Positions 6,044-13,680 are shown, numbered from the stretch's first letter. The stretch: 13,829 nucleotides of DNA from Candidatus Faecivivens stercorigallinarum (GCA_018715465.1 DVLN01000109.1:1-13829), one strand, 5' to 3'. Numbers and translations are program-made. The notes: generated by a model not told the origin, from the letters alone.

Positions 6044-9000
6044 ATGAAGAAGAATGTACTCTTTCGGGAGGCGCTGCGGGAGATACGGCATTCCAAAAAC
6101 CGGTTTTTCTCAATACTGGCGATCGTAGCGATCGGAAGCGGCTTCTTCTCCGGCGTCAAGGCAGCCTGTCCCGACATGAAGCTAACGGCTGAACAGTATT
6201 TTACTGAGTCGAGCCTTGCCGACCTGCATCTGGTATCCACCTGGGGATTTGATGAGGACGACCTGGCGCAGATTGGCAGCGACCAGGACATCCGGGTGAT
6301 GGAACCGTGTTATACCTACGATGTACTGGCTGAATCGGCAGACGGTGACCAGCTGGTCATCAAGACAATTGGTTACAGCGAGGACGCACAGCTCAACCGG
6401 CCGCGGCTGCATGAAGGGCGGCTGCCGGAATCGAAGGACGAGTGTGTAATCGGGACCAGTTCACTCGGGGAGACCCATTGGAAACTGGGAGACGTCGTGA
6501 CGCTGACCGGTGACGGCGAGGACCTGTCCGAGTCGATGGACACAACCGAATTTACCGTTGTCGGGATCGCCCAGCTGCCGCAGTATTTCGGGTACAACTA
6601 TGGGACGACGACCATTTCCGACGGCGTGCTGGATGGGATCATGCTGGTGCCAGAGGAAGTATATACGTTGGATGTCCATACCGACGTCTATCTGACGCTC
6701 AAGAGTACCGAGGGTCTTTCCGTCTTTTCGGATGAATATGAAGACGCGGTGGAGCAGACGACCGACCGACTGGAAGATCTTGCCGATATCCGTACCGAAA
6801 CCCGTTATGATGATACGATTGACGAGGCAAACAAAGAGATTGCCGACGCGGAAGCAGAGATTGCCGACGGCGAAAAACAGCTTGCCGACGGGGAAGCGGA
6901 ACTTGCCGACGCGCGTGCCGAGCTGGATGACGGCTGGCAAGAGTATTATGACGGAAAGGCAGAGGCGGAAAAAGAGTTTGCCGATGCCGAAGCGGAGCTT
7001 GCCGATGGAGAAAAACAGCTTGCCGACGGGGAAACGACCTGGCAGGAAAATTATGACAGTTATCAGGAAGGTATCACCCAGCTGGAAGATTCCCGCAAAC
7101 AGCTGGACGATTATATTGCCCAGGCGGATCAACTGGAGAGCCAGCTGAATGAATCCGCCGTCGCACTCGAGCAGGGCAATCAGCTGCTTGCGGGATTGCA
7201 GGGAATCTATTCGGGATTTGCCGAACAGTCAGTGCCGGATATTTCGATGCTGGATGAAAATACCAGCGCGGTCATTACCGCTTCAGCAGCGTTGGACAGC
7301 GCGTTGCCGGAGCTGCTGACCGGATACATCACCTCAGACGGCGCGGCGAAAGAACAGTATGCCGCAGGCTTGGAGCAGACCATCTCAGCTGCCGAGACGA
7401 CGATGGCGGAGAATCAGGTGCTTTATGATCAGGGACAGGACGCCCTTGCTCAGCTGCGTCAGGGCATTACCGACGGGGAAGCGGAGTATGCCGCCGGTAA
7501 ACAGAAGCTGGACGACGCAAAGGTACAGCTGGACGATGGCCGCCGGGAGCTGGACAATTCCCGCGCCGAACTGGAACAGGGCCGTCGGGATCTGGAGACC
7601 GCCCGTGCCGATACCGAATCGGAACTGTCCGACGCAAAAGCCGAGCTGGAAGACGGAGAAAAGGAATATGAAGACGGTCTTGCCGAGTATGAGAGTGAAC
7701 GCAAGGACGCCGAAGCGGAAATCGCCGACGCGCGGGCAGAGATTGCCGATGCGCAGGAGGAACTGGCCGACCTTGAGAAACCCAAATGGTATCTGCTGGA
7801 CCATGCCAGCTTCCCCGGAGTCGGGACGATTGCCGATGACGCCGAAAAGGTGGACGCAATCGCGGCAGTATTCCCGGTATTCTTTGTACTGGTCGCAGCG
7901 CTGGTCTGCCTGACGACGATGACCCGAATGGTCGAAGAGGAGCGGACCCAGATCGGAACGCTCAAAGCGCTCGGGTTCAGCCGCGGGGCGGTCATGTTCA
8001 AGTTTATCCTGTATGCGGTACTTGCCAGCGTGATCGGCAGTATCGCCGGCTGCCTGCTGGGGCTGAAACTGCTGCCGTATGTCATCACCAGCTGCTATAA
8101 GGCGATGTACCAGGTCCCGTATACCCTGATGCCAATTCGGTGGGGATATCTGGTGGGATGTATGGTGGTATCGGTTTTCTGTACCAGTCTGGTGACGGTC
8201 ATCACCTGTTACGAGGTGATGAATACCGTTCCTGCCCAGCTGATGCGTCCCAAGTCCCCGAAAAACGGCAAACGGATTCTGCTGGAGCGGGTCGGCTTTT
8301 TCTGGAAGCGGCTTTCTTTCAGCGGAAAGGTCACCTGCCGCAACCTTTTCCGGTACAAATCCCGTGTGCTGATGACAGTAATCGGAGTTGCGGGCTGTAC
8401 TGCACTGATGCTGACCGGATTTGGACTGCGGTACGCGATTGGTTCGATATCCGAACGGCAGTACGGCGAGATCTTTACCTATGACAGCACCCTGTCGCTG
8501 TCGGATAACCAGTCCGCTGAGCAGATTGGGACGCTGACCGATACTGTTACGGGTACCGACGGGATATCCGGCGTGCTGCCGCTGACCAGCAAGCAGACGG
8601 ACGCTGTTTCGCTGGATGGCAAAAATACCGTCGTTTCGATTACGATGTATATACCCGCCCAGCCGGAACAGCTGGATGGATTTATTACATTGCGGGAGCG
8701 GGAGACAGGAGAGCCGCTGTCGCTGACCGATGAAGGCTGTGTCATCACCGAAAAACTTTCCCGGCTGCTGTCGGTGGAAGTCGGGGACAGCTTTTACCTG
8801 CGGGACTCCAATGGTGAACGGCAGGAGGTCAAGGTCACCGGAATTACCGAGACCTATGTCAGCCATTATATTTATATGACCCCAACCCTTTATGAGTCGC
8901 TTTACCGTGAGCAGCCGCTGCCGACCGCACTGCTGCTGACCCTGGCGGACGGGGCAGATGAAGACAGCACCTTTGCAAGCCTCTTAAAGCTGGACGGAGT

Positions 9001-9460
9001 GCAGGGTCTGATCGGGATGAGTTATTATGCCGACGCCTTTTCCGACCTGGTTGCCTCGCTGAATATGATTGTTTGGGTACTGATCGGGGCAGCTGCTGCA
9101 TTGGCGGTCATCGTCATGTACAACCTGATCAATATTAACGTCAGTGAACGTGTCCGGGAGCTTGCGACCATCAAGGTGCTGGGATTTTACGACCGTGAGG
9201 TATCCGACTATATCTGCCGGGAGAACACGGCGGCGGCGCTGCTGGGGATGCTGGTCGGACTTTTCGGCGGAATTGCGCTGGAAGAGTTTGTTGTCAATAC
9301 GGCGGAAGTGGATGTTGTACTGTTTGTACACGGCCTGCCGGTCAGCGCCTATCTGTTGTCGGCAGGGCTGACGATTGTATTTATCCTGCTGGTCAATCAG
9401 ATTGTGCATTTTAGTCTCAAGAAAATTGATATGGTTGAATCGCTCAAGAGTGTTGAGTAA
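6044..9460 (+). CDS. Large FtsX-type ABC permease with extracellular coiled coils
   Basis: A membrane protein of 1138 residues, the partner of the ATPase just upstream. Layout: short cytoplasmic N-terminus and first helix (about 21-39); an outside domain starting ACPDMKLTAEQYF; a first coiled coil (about 258-365); a short linker domain; a second coiled coil (about 470-578); three helices (about 604-624, 650-675, 698-722) with the FtsX motif EERTQIGTLKALGF (632-645); a second half with one helix (774-795), an outside domain, and three final helices (1005-1030, 1062-1086, 1101-1123) with the matching motif ELATIKVLGFYDREV (1039-1053). It therefore has two FtsX-like units in one chain and needs no second permease. 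GAGGAG lies 8 nt before ATG 6044. Large permeases of this design are common in Clostridia but poorly characterised; export of lipids, peptides or drugs, or force transfer to an outside partner, are all possible. Confidence 0.93.
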   Translation: MKKNVLFREALREIRHSKNRFFSILAIVAIGSGFFSGVKAACPDMKLTAEQYFTESSLADLHLVSTWGFDEDDLAQIGSDQDIRVMEPCYTYDVLAESADGDQLVIKTIGYSEDAQLNRPRLHEGRLPESKDECVIGTSSLGETHWKLGDVVTLTGDGEDLSESMDTTEFTVVGIAQLPQYFGYNYGTTTISDGVLDGIMLVPEEVYTLDVHTDVYLTLKSTEGLSVFSDEYEDAVEQTTDRLEDLADIRTETRYDDTIDEANKEIADAEAEIADGEKQLADGEAELADARAELDDGWQEYYDGKAEAEKEFADAEAELADGEKQLADGETTWQENYDSYQEGITQLEDSRKQLDDYIAQADQLESQLNESAVALEQGNQLLAGLQGIYSGFAEQSVPDISMLDENTSAVITASAALDSALPELLTGYITSDGAAKEQYAAGLEQTISAAETTMAENQVLYDQGQDALAQLRQGITDGEAEYAAGKQKLDDAKVQLDDGRRELDNSRAELEQGRRDLETARADTESELSDAKAELEDGEKEYEDGLAEYESERKDAEAEIADARAEIADAQEELADLEKPKWYLLDHASFPGVGTIADDAEKVDAIAAVFPVFFVLVAALVCLTTMTRMVEEERTQIGTLKALGFSRGAVMFKFILYAVLASVIGSIAGCLLGLKLLPYVITSCYKAMYQVPYTLMPIRWGYLVGCMVVSVFCTSLVTVITCYEVMNTVPAQLMRPKSPKNGKRILLERVGFFWKRLSFSGKVTCRNLFRYKSRVLMTVIGVAGCTALMLTGFGLRYAIGSISERQYGEIFTYDSTLSLSDNQSAEQIGTLTDTVTGTDGISGVLPLTSKQTDAVSLDGKNTVVSITMYIPAQPEQLDGFITLRERETGEPLSLTDEGCVITEKLSRLLSVEVGDSFYLRDSNGERQEVKVTGITETYVSHYIYMTPTLYESLYREQPLPTALLLTLADGADEDSTFASLLKLDGVQGLIGMSYYADAFSDLVASLNMIVWVLIGAAAALAVIVMYNLININVSERVRELATIKVLGFYDREVSDYICRENTAAALLGMLVGLFGGIALEEFVVNTAEVDVVLFVHGLPVSAYLLSAGLTIVFILLVNQIVHFSLKKIDMVESLKSVE
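6839..7033 (+). repeat. Heptad-encoding 21-bp repeats in the permease gene
   Basis: The DNA encodes heptads of the form (I/L)AD(A/G)E(A/K)(E/Q) starting at residues 266, 273, 280 and 287, and again at 312, 319 and 326. The two blocks share the near-identical peptide ADGEKQLADGE. Hydrophobic residues recur every seven positions with a dense acidic surface, the mark of a left-handed coiled coil. A second, more diverged heptad block lies at about 7451-7777 (LDDAKVQ, LDDGRRE, LDNSRAE). The close DNA similarity suggests growth by tandem duplication. Confidence 0.8.
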
Positions 9461-9476
9461 ATCAGTTGTAGAATGT

Positions 9477-9519
9477 AAAACGGGCGGTGTACCGGATTTA
9501 AGGGTACACCGCCCGTTTT
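9477..9519 (+). terminator. Terminator of the tetR-ABC-permease operon
   Basis: A perfect 17-bp stem (9477-9493 with 9503-9519; arm AAAACGGGCGGTGTACC) with a 9-nt loop and a terminal TTTT lies 16 nt after the permease stop. It separates the exporter operon from the ECF sigma unit. Confidence 0.93.
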
Positions 9520-9530
9520 GTGCTGAAAAA

Positions 9531-9578
9531 GAAAGTGCCGGAAAAGCGCGTGGGATTTTGAAAGAGCCGGTGTATAAT
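9531..9578 (+). promoter_or_regulatory. Control region of the ECF sigma operon: direct repeats and -10 box
   Basis: A perfect TATAAT (9573-9578) is preceded by TG, but the -35 region at a 17-nt spacing (9550-9555, GTGGGA) is poor. Two 11-bp direct repeats, GAAAGTGCCGG (9531-9541) and GAAAGAGCCGG (9560-9570), lie 29 bp apart, and the second ends just before the -10 box. A weak -35 with upstream direct repeats is the pattern of an activated promoter; the activator is unknown. No ECF-style GGAAC/CGTC pair is evident. Confidence 0.5.
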
Positions 9579-9612
9579 TGGGTAGAGAAGGAAAATGAAA
9601 GGAGGATTCAGG

Positions 9613-10152
9613 ATGCAGCTGGACGAGATGATCAAGCGTCTGCGTGCGCGGGACGAAGAGGCGCTGGACTGGCTGATGCGGCATTACCGTCCGCTGATCT
9701 GTTACATCATTACGCCGATTCTGGATAACGGCCACGACCGGGAGGAATGTATTTCCGAAGTTGTGATGCGGGTATGGGATGGAATCGACAGCTATAATTC
9801 CGCGCGGGGGAGCTGGAACGCATGGCTGACAGCTATTGCCCGCAATACCGCGCTCAACAAAGCCCGTACCGGCCAGCGGCACGCGGTATCCGATATTTCC
9901 CCTGATACACCGGATACCAGCCCGACCCCGGAGGAACAGCTGCTCCGCCGGGAGCGGCAGCAGGCGCTGATCGGTGCGCTGGAGCAGCTTTCGCCGTCAG
10001 AACGTGCGCTGTTTTACCGCAAATACTATTACATGCAGCCGACTGCCCAGATTGCGGCGGAAATGGGGATTACCGAACGGGCGGCGGAGGGACGGCTGTA
10101 CCGGATCAAACAAAAACTGCGGCGGTTGTTGGGAGGTGAGCTGGATGGATAA
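9613..10152 (+). CDS. ECF-type RNA polymerase sigma factor
   Basis: A 179-residue sigma factor of the extracytoplasmic function class, which directs RNA polymerase to a small set of promoters on an outside signal. Region 2 spans about 22-86, with the -10 recognition helix VVMRVWDGIDSYNSARGSWNAWLTAIARNTALNKAR (49-85). A Pro/Thr/Asp-rich linker (about 90-110) leads to region 4 (about 120-172), with the helix-turn-helix TAQIAAEMGITERAAEGRLYRIKQKLRRLL. The start at 9613 follows AAAGGAGG by 7 nt; an earlier ATG at 9595 precedes that site. The gene ends by an 8-nt overlap (ATGGATAA) with the start of the next gene, so the two are translationally coupled and likely form a signalling pair. There is no C-terminal extension. 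Confidence 0.93.
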   Translation: MQLDEMIKRLRARDEEALDWLMRHYRPLICYIITPILDNGHDREECISEVVMRVWDGIDSYNSARGSWNAWLTAIARNTALNKARTGQRHAVSDISPDTPDTSPTPEEQLLRRERQQALIGALEQLSPSERALFYRKYYYMQPTAQIAAEMGITERAAEGRLYRIKQKLRRLLGGELDG

Positions 10153-11671
10153 ACACAAACAGCTGGAACAGTTGGACGAGCAGCTGCTTGCCGGGCTGAT
10201 GGCGGAGGCGGACAGACTGCCGCCGGAAGAGATCGTGGGTGCGGTCAACCCATGGAAGACAGCGATCCATCGGATACTGGCCGGGATGGTGCTGACGACC
10301 ATCACCCTCAATTTTTATGGGCTGAACTATCTGCTGCCGCTGGTTGGGATGGTTTTGCTGCTTCTGGGGACGCGGACGCTCCGAAAGGAAAACAGTTGGA
10401 TGAAGGGCTGTTTCGGGCTGACGGTTGCCCGGACTGGACTGCTGATGGTGCAGCTGCTGAGGAATACGACCGTCCGGTTTGACCTGCTGATGGATAGCTT
10501 CCCGTATGCCAGCCTGCTGCAAGGGGTTGAGGGCTTTTTGGTGGTCCTGCTGACCTTCGGGACGATCGTTTGCCTGTGGCGGGGACTGGCTGCAATCCGG
10601 CGGAAGGCAGGCTTGCCGGAGAAGAATGGCACCGGTGCTTCGCTGCTGGTCTGGTATGGGCTGACCTGTATCCTTGCACTGGTCAACTATGAGGGACTGA
10701 TCCTGCCGCTGGCGATGCTGGTGGTTTACCTGCTGATCATCCGGGGACTGTATAAGCTGTCCCATTCATTGGACGAAGCCGGGTTTGTGGTCCAGCCTGC
10801 GCCGGTGAAACTGTCTGACTGGGCGGTTGCAGCGGTTATAGCTGGTGTATTGGCAGCTGGCGCGGTAGTCAGCTATCTGTTTTTGTCCGGCTATCCGATG
10901 GATTGGCAGCCGGTTGAGGCGGTGGAATCGACCGAGAGAACCGAAATTTGCGAGCAGTTGACCGAACTGGGCTTCCCGGAGGGGATACTGGACGATTTAA
11001 CCGATGAAGATATCCTTGCCTGTAAAGACGCGGCCGCAGTCGTTGTCACAACCAACAACTATCCGGTCAATGATGGCAATTTGGTCTGGTCAGGCAGATC
11101 CAGCCGGACGGTCTATGAAGTCAAAGAACTGCGGATCACCGGAATTGGCGTTCTTCTGGAAGGCGAACGGGAGCGGTGGAAACTTTTCCATTACTTTACC
11201 TGGACGACCGACCCGGGATTTCCCGGGACCGAGTCGATCCAGATCTGGCCAACTTCCCGGCTGAGCGAAGGCTGGTGGATGGATGGGGAACCAAGCGGAC
11301 GGCTGCTGGTCAACCGGGACGGGCAGACGTATACCGCGCCGTATGCTTTCCTTGGCAGCCAGAGCTACACCACGGGTAGCTTTCTGTTTGGCGGCCAGCC
11401 TCAAACCGACCTGTTTGCAGCCTTTTCGCTGCCCCGTTGGGGAGAGAATAAACGGGGTTACGTCAGTTACACCGTCGGGGAAGCAATGGACGGCTATATC
11501 ATCGACAGCTGGTTCAACTATACCCATCAGCGGAGCTGGTTCCAGTATCCGGTAGAGTCGGCGATGGAAAATCAGCTTTCCGGCAGCTGGAACCTGAACG
11601 GGCCGTTTAAGGAGGTACAGGACGCGCTGCAATTTTATCCGACCGAAGAGGAAATCAAGATGCTTAGCTGA
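10145..11671 (+). CDS. ECF-associated polytopic membrane protein, putative anti-sigma or sensor
   Basis: I do not recognise a named family. The 508-residue protein starts inside the end of the sigma gene, with GGGAGGTGAG just upstream. Its cytoplasmic N-terminus (1-38) is acidic and helical, followed by a PPEEIVGAVNPW segment that may touch the sigma factor. About seven hydrophobic helices follow (approximately 41-59, 60-76, 88-105, 128-147, 165-183, 184-201, 225-247). Residues 250-508 form a large, mostly beta, Trp/Tyr/Gly-rich soluble domain, predicted outside. It begins with a helical LTELGFPEGILDDLTDEDILAC segment in two parts and may bind the signal. No HxxxCxxC zinc anti-sigma motif and no protease motif are seen. 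The tight coupling argues for an anti-sigma or signal-sensing role; that is an inference. No terminator separates it from the next promoter, 7 nt downstream. Confidence 0.85.
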   Translation: MDKHKQLEQLDEQLLAGLMAEADRLPPEEIVGAVNPWKTAIHRILAGMVLTTITLNFYGLNYLLPLVGMVLLLLGTRTLRKENSWMKGCFGLTVARTGLLMVQLLRNTTVRFDLLMDSFPYASLLQGVEGFLVVLLTFGTIVCLWRGLAAIRRKAGLPEKNGTGASLLVWYGLTCILALVNYEGLILPLAMLVVYLLIIRGLYKLSHSLDEAGFVVQPAPVKLSDWAVAAVIAGVLAAGAVVSYLFLSGYPMDWQPVEAVESTERTEICEQLTELGFPEGILDDLTDEDILACKDAAAVVVTTNNYPVNDGNLVWSGRSSRTVYEVKELRITGIGVLLEGERERWKLFHYFTWTTDPGFPGTESIQIWPTSRLSEGWWMDGEPSGRLLVNRDGQTYTAPYAFLGSQSYTTGSFLFGGQPQTDLFAAFSLPRWGENKRGYVSYTVGEAMDGYIIDSWFNYTHQRSWFQYPVESAMENQLSGSWNLNGPFKEVQDALQFYPTEEEIKMLS

Positions 11672-11678
11672 AAAACAC

Positions 11679-11707
11679 TTGACAGAGAAGGGAAAACGTG
11701 GTATCCT
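11679..11707 (+). promoter_or_regulatory. Promoter of the FeoB-associated Cys-rich gene
   Basis: A perfect -35 TTGACA (11679-11684) and an extended -10 TGG-TATCCT (11699-11707) are 17 nt apart. The module closely resembles the promoter at 13582-13610: both share TTGACAG, GGGAAA in the spacer, TGGTAT-y-CTGTAC, and an AGTTAGC half-site just downstream. Confidence 0.85.
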
Positions 11708-11713
11708 GTACTC

Positions 11714-11731
11714 AGTTAGCAATGAGCAACT
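11714..11731. promoter_or_regulatory. Degenerate DtxR/IdeR-like operator
   Basis: AGTTAGC (11714-11720) is followed after AATGA by GCAACT, an imperfect partner arm with one base missing. The left arm is identical to the two perfect palindromes near the window end, and it lies at the predicted start point (about 11714). The likely regulator is a metal-dependent DtxR-family repressor whose sites carry GTTAG...CTAAC arms; this is inferred from sequence resemblance and the iron-linked gene downstream. Confidence 0.55.
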
Positions 11732-11779
11732 CAAAGACAAATGACAGGCCAGTTGCCTTTGACAGGAGGATATCAGGAT

Positions 11780-12007
11780 ATGTTTGCAGCAATTCTCGCC
11801 AATCTCGGCAATATCATCATTATTGTGATACTGGTTGCAGCCATCGGACTGGCGCTGCGCAGTGTTCTCAAAAAGCGGAAATCCGGCGGCTGTGGATGCG
11901 GCTGTTCAGGGTGCAGCGGATGCAGCGGGTGCGCTGTCAGCCAGACCTCACCCGCGGGTGACAAAAAGAAAGAGCCTTCCGGCTGCTGCCAGCCGAAGGC
12001 TCAGTAA
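11780..12007 (+). CDS. FeoB-associated Cys-rich membrane protein
   Basis: A 75-residue protein with one N-terminal membrane helix (about 6-25, LANLGNIIIIVILVAAIGLA), a basic stretch RSVLKKRKSGG, and then a Cys/Gly tail with C-x-C-x3-CSGCSGCSGC, ending in a second GCC pair. This is the design of the small proteins found beside ferrous iron transporter FeoB in Firmicutes, thought to handle or shield ferrous iron at the inner membrane face; their exact role is unproven. The start at 11780 has AGGAGG (11764-11769) 10 nt upstream; an in-frame ATG at 11741 lacks a ribosome site. No feoA or feoB is in the window, so this copy stands apart from its usual partner. An iron-type promoter and operator drive it. 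Its last codons double as the terminator hairpin of the opposing MATE gene. Confidence 0.9.
   Translation: MFAAILANLGNIIIIVILVAAIGLALRSVLKKRKSGGCGCGCSGCSGCSGCAVSQTSPAGDKKKEPSGCCQPKAQ
11961..12002 (-). terminator. MATE gene terminator embedded in the Cys-rich coding sequence
   Basis: GAGCCTTC (11972-11979) pairs with GAAGGCTC (11995-12002), and GGCTG (11981-11985) with CAGCC (11990-11994), leaving one bulged C and a 4-nt loop. On the minus strand the stem is followed by TTTCTTTTTGT, a good U-tract, whereas the plus side has none. It lies 31 nt past the MATE stop codon and wholly within the codons for the last residues of the Cys-rich protein. Confidence 0.8.
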
Positions 12008-12032
12008 AGGAATATTCTGGTGAAGCTCCCGC

Positions 12033-13400
12033 TCAGCTGTTTTCGGACGGTTTGGGCGGGAGTTTGCTCAGGTCATGGTGCACAATGTAGAAATACTGCC
12101 CCAGCAGCAGCGCCCCGGCCAACACCCAGGCAGCCGACCCGGCCATGCAGATGCCGAAATAGCTGTGATAATGGGCGGCAATGACTGCAACGACACCGCG
12201 TCCGATCAGTTCCGCGATACCGGCGGTCATCGGCAGCAGCCCATAGCCCAGCCCCTGAATGCCGTTGCGGTAGAGGTTGACGATGGTCAGCGGGATAAAG
12301 AAGGTACCGATACACTTGAGGTAGAGGTCGACCGAACCGATAACCTCGCTGACGTCGCCCGAGATAAACAGATAGGTCATGTATTTGCCCACCGTCATGA
12401 CCAGCGCACCTGCAACGATCGAGTAGCCAAAGCCCATCAAGGTGGCCGATTTGAAGCCTTTGCGGATGCGGACGACATCGCCCGCGCCGATGTTCTGCGC
12501 CGAGTAGTTGGCCAGAGCGGTGCCCATCGCGACGAAAGCCTGGGTCACCAGCTGTTCGATCTTGCCGGCAGCAGTAAAGGCGGCGACGAGGGTGGACCCG
12601 AGGATATTGAGAGAGGTCTGAACCATCATCGAGCCGATTGCAGTGATCGAAAACTGAAGCGCCATCGGAACGCCGATTCTGAGCTGACCGGACATCATAT
12701 GGGGGTCGGGGCGGAGGTCCTCTTTATGGGGATGGATGATCGGGACCGCCTTTGCGATGTAGAGCAGGCACAAAAGCCCGGAGATTCCCTGGGAAATAAT
12801 GGTTGCCCAGGCAGCGCCTGCGGTGCCCATCCTGAACTGGATGATGAACAGCAGGTCGAGCAGGATATTCAGCAACGCGGCGATGATCAGGAAGAAGAGC
12901 GGGATTTTGCTGTTTCCGAGTGCCCGCATCAGGCCGGACAGCAGGTTATACAGCATCGGTGCGGCCAGCCCGCCGCAGATGATGATGATATAGCTGTAAG
13001 CGTCGGCGAAGATATCTTCCGGCGTGTGCATGAAGGTGAGCAGCGGCTTCATAAACAGTACCGATACGGTCGTCATCACCACCGAAACAATGGCCGCGAG
13101 GATGGTTGCATTGACAGCGGAACGCCGCATGCCTTTGAGATCACCCGCGCCGAACCGCTGTGCGACCTGCAAGGTAAAGCCGTTGGTCATGCCCATTGCG
13201 AGACCGGTAATCAGGAACATAATCGTGCCGGTGCTGCCGACGGCGGCGAGGGCGCCGGTACCGACAAACTGGCCGACGATTACAGCGTCGACCATGTTGT
13301 AAAACTGCTGGAAGAGGTTGCCGATGAAGAGTGGGACAGTGAACCCGAGGATGATTTTACCGGGGCTGCCCTTGGTCATATCTTTCTGTGCTGTTTTCAT
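12033..13400 (-). CDS. MATE family multidrug efflux transporter
   Basis: A 455-residue integral membrane antiporter that exports cationic drugs or metabolites using a sodium or proton gradient. It is the usual MATE length, with twelve predicted helices in two related halves. Typical features: MTKGSPGKIILGFTVPLFIGNLFQQFYNMVD as the first helix, with the family's PLFIGNLFQQFYNMVDAVIVG pattern (about 23-43) and GTGALAAVG following; a repeat of the pattern in the second half, RIGVPMALQFSITAIGSMMVQTSLN (about 245-269), then A-x-G-K-IEQLV. The start ATG at 13400 has AAAGGA about 12 nt upstream, a rather long gap. It has its own promoter (13473-13501) and an unusual terminator inside the neighbouring gene. 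It sits between two iron-type promoters on the other strand, but its own promoter has no AGTTAGC site. The substrate is unknown. Confidence 0.93.
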   Translation of the reverse strand: MKTAQKDMTKGSPGKIILGFTVPLFIGNLFQQFYNMVDAVIVGQFVGTGALAAVGSTGTIMFLITGLAMGMTNGFTLQVAQRFGAGDLKGMRRSAVNATILAAIVSVVMTTVSVLFMKPLLTFMHTPEDIFADAYSYIIIICGGLAAPMLYNLLSGLMRALGNSKIPLFFLIIAALLNILLDLLFIIQFRMGTAGAAWATIISQGISGLLCLLYIAKAVPIIHPHKEDLRPDPHMMSGQLRIGVPMALQFSITAIGSMMVQTSLNILGSTLVAAFTAAGKIEQLVTQAFVAMGTALANYSAQNIGAGDVVRIRKGFKSATLMGFGYSIVAGALVMTVGKYMTYLFISGDVSEVIGSVDLYLKCIGTFFIPLTIVNLYRNGIQGLGYGLLPMTAGIAELIGRGVVAVIAAHYHSYFGICMAGSAAWVLAGALLLGQYFYIVHHDLSKLPPKPSENS

Positions 13401-13472
13401 GGGGCTTTGGTCCTTTCTAAGGGTGAAAGACGTAAGAATGGATATTTCATCTGCTGAAGGTCAGCGAAAAAT

Positions 13473-13501
13473 ATTATAGGGAAAAAGTGGTTTTTCTGCA
13501 A
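13473..13501 (-). promoter_or_regulatory. Promoter of the MATE gene
   Basis: On the minus strand a perfect TATAAT (13473-13478) lies 17 nt from a half-conserved -35 TTGCAG (13496-13501). Transcription should begin near 13466, giving a leader of about 66 nt. A 5-bp-arm palindrome (GCTGA-AGG-TCAGC on the plus strand, 13453-13465) covers the start and may be a weak regulator site. Confidence 0.7.
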
Positions 13502-13581
13502 TATCCAATCCTACAAAATTCAGGGTGTATTTGACACAAAAGCAATCTATTTTGCCCGCAGGACAGCCCCGGAAAAAATGC

Positions 13582-13610
13582 TTGACAGCCGGCGGGAAAT
13601 ATGGTATTCT
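13582..13610 (+). promoter_or_regulatory. Promoter of the DUF2325 gene
   Basis: The -35 TTGACA (13582-13587) and extended -10 TGG-TATTCT (13602-13610) have a 17-nt spacer. The start is predicted near 13617, at the edge of the first palindromic operator. It is the near twin of the promoter at 11679. Confidence 0.87.
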
Positions 13611-13618
13611 GTACATGT

Positions 13619-13636
13619 AGTTAGCTAGTGCTAACT
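13619..13636. promoter_or_regulatory. DtxR/IdeR-like operator 1
   Basis: AGTTAGC-TAGT-GCTAACT is an 18-bp palindrome with perfect 7-bp arms, starting 8 nt after the -10 box. GTTAG...CTAAC arms resemble DtxR/IdeR-family metal repressor boxes. Its position over the start point implies repression of the downstream gene when the metal, probably ferrous iron, is sufficient. Confidence 0.78.
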
Positions 13637-13647
13637 TATACATACCC

Positions 13648-13670
13648 AGCAGCCATTCAGCTGCTTTTTT
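13648..13670 (+). terminator. Small leader terminator between the two operators
   Basis: AGCAGC (13648-13653) and GCTGCT (13660-13665) form a perfect 6-bp stem with a CATTCA loop, followed by TTTTT. It lies about 30 nt after the predicted transcription start and 60 nt before the DUF2325 start codon, so part of the transcripts should stop as an RNA of about 54 nt. Confidence 0.65.
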
Positions 13671-13680
13671 ACACCACACA

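Noticed and set aside
6839..7033. Regular 21-bp repeats as a CRISPR or tandem noncoding array
   Set aside because: The repeats are contiguous, in frame, and encode coiled-coil heptads inside a large permease gene.
7385..8866. A 493-codon open frame opposite the permease gene
   Set aside because: It spans the coiled-coil repeats, has no recognisable domain or ribosome site, and arises from codon bias in the real gene.
12026..12062. Hairpin CTCCCGC/GCGGGAG as a plus-strand terminator for the Cys-rich gene
   Set aside because: The loop is 23 nt and only TTT follows the stem, so termination would be weak; it lies in MATE coding sequence.
12075..13457. A 460-codon open frame on the plus strand opposite the MATE gene
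   Set aside because: Its translation is polar and low in complexity (Asp, His and Gln rich), it has no ribosome site, and it mirrors the codon pattern of an unmistakable MATE transporter. It is an antisense shadow.
13531..13554. A second TTGACA with TATTTT as an additional promoter
   Set aside because: The spacer is only 12 nt, too short for a sigma-A promoter.
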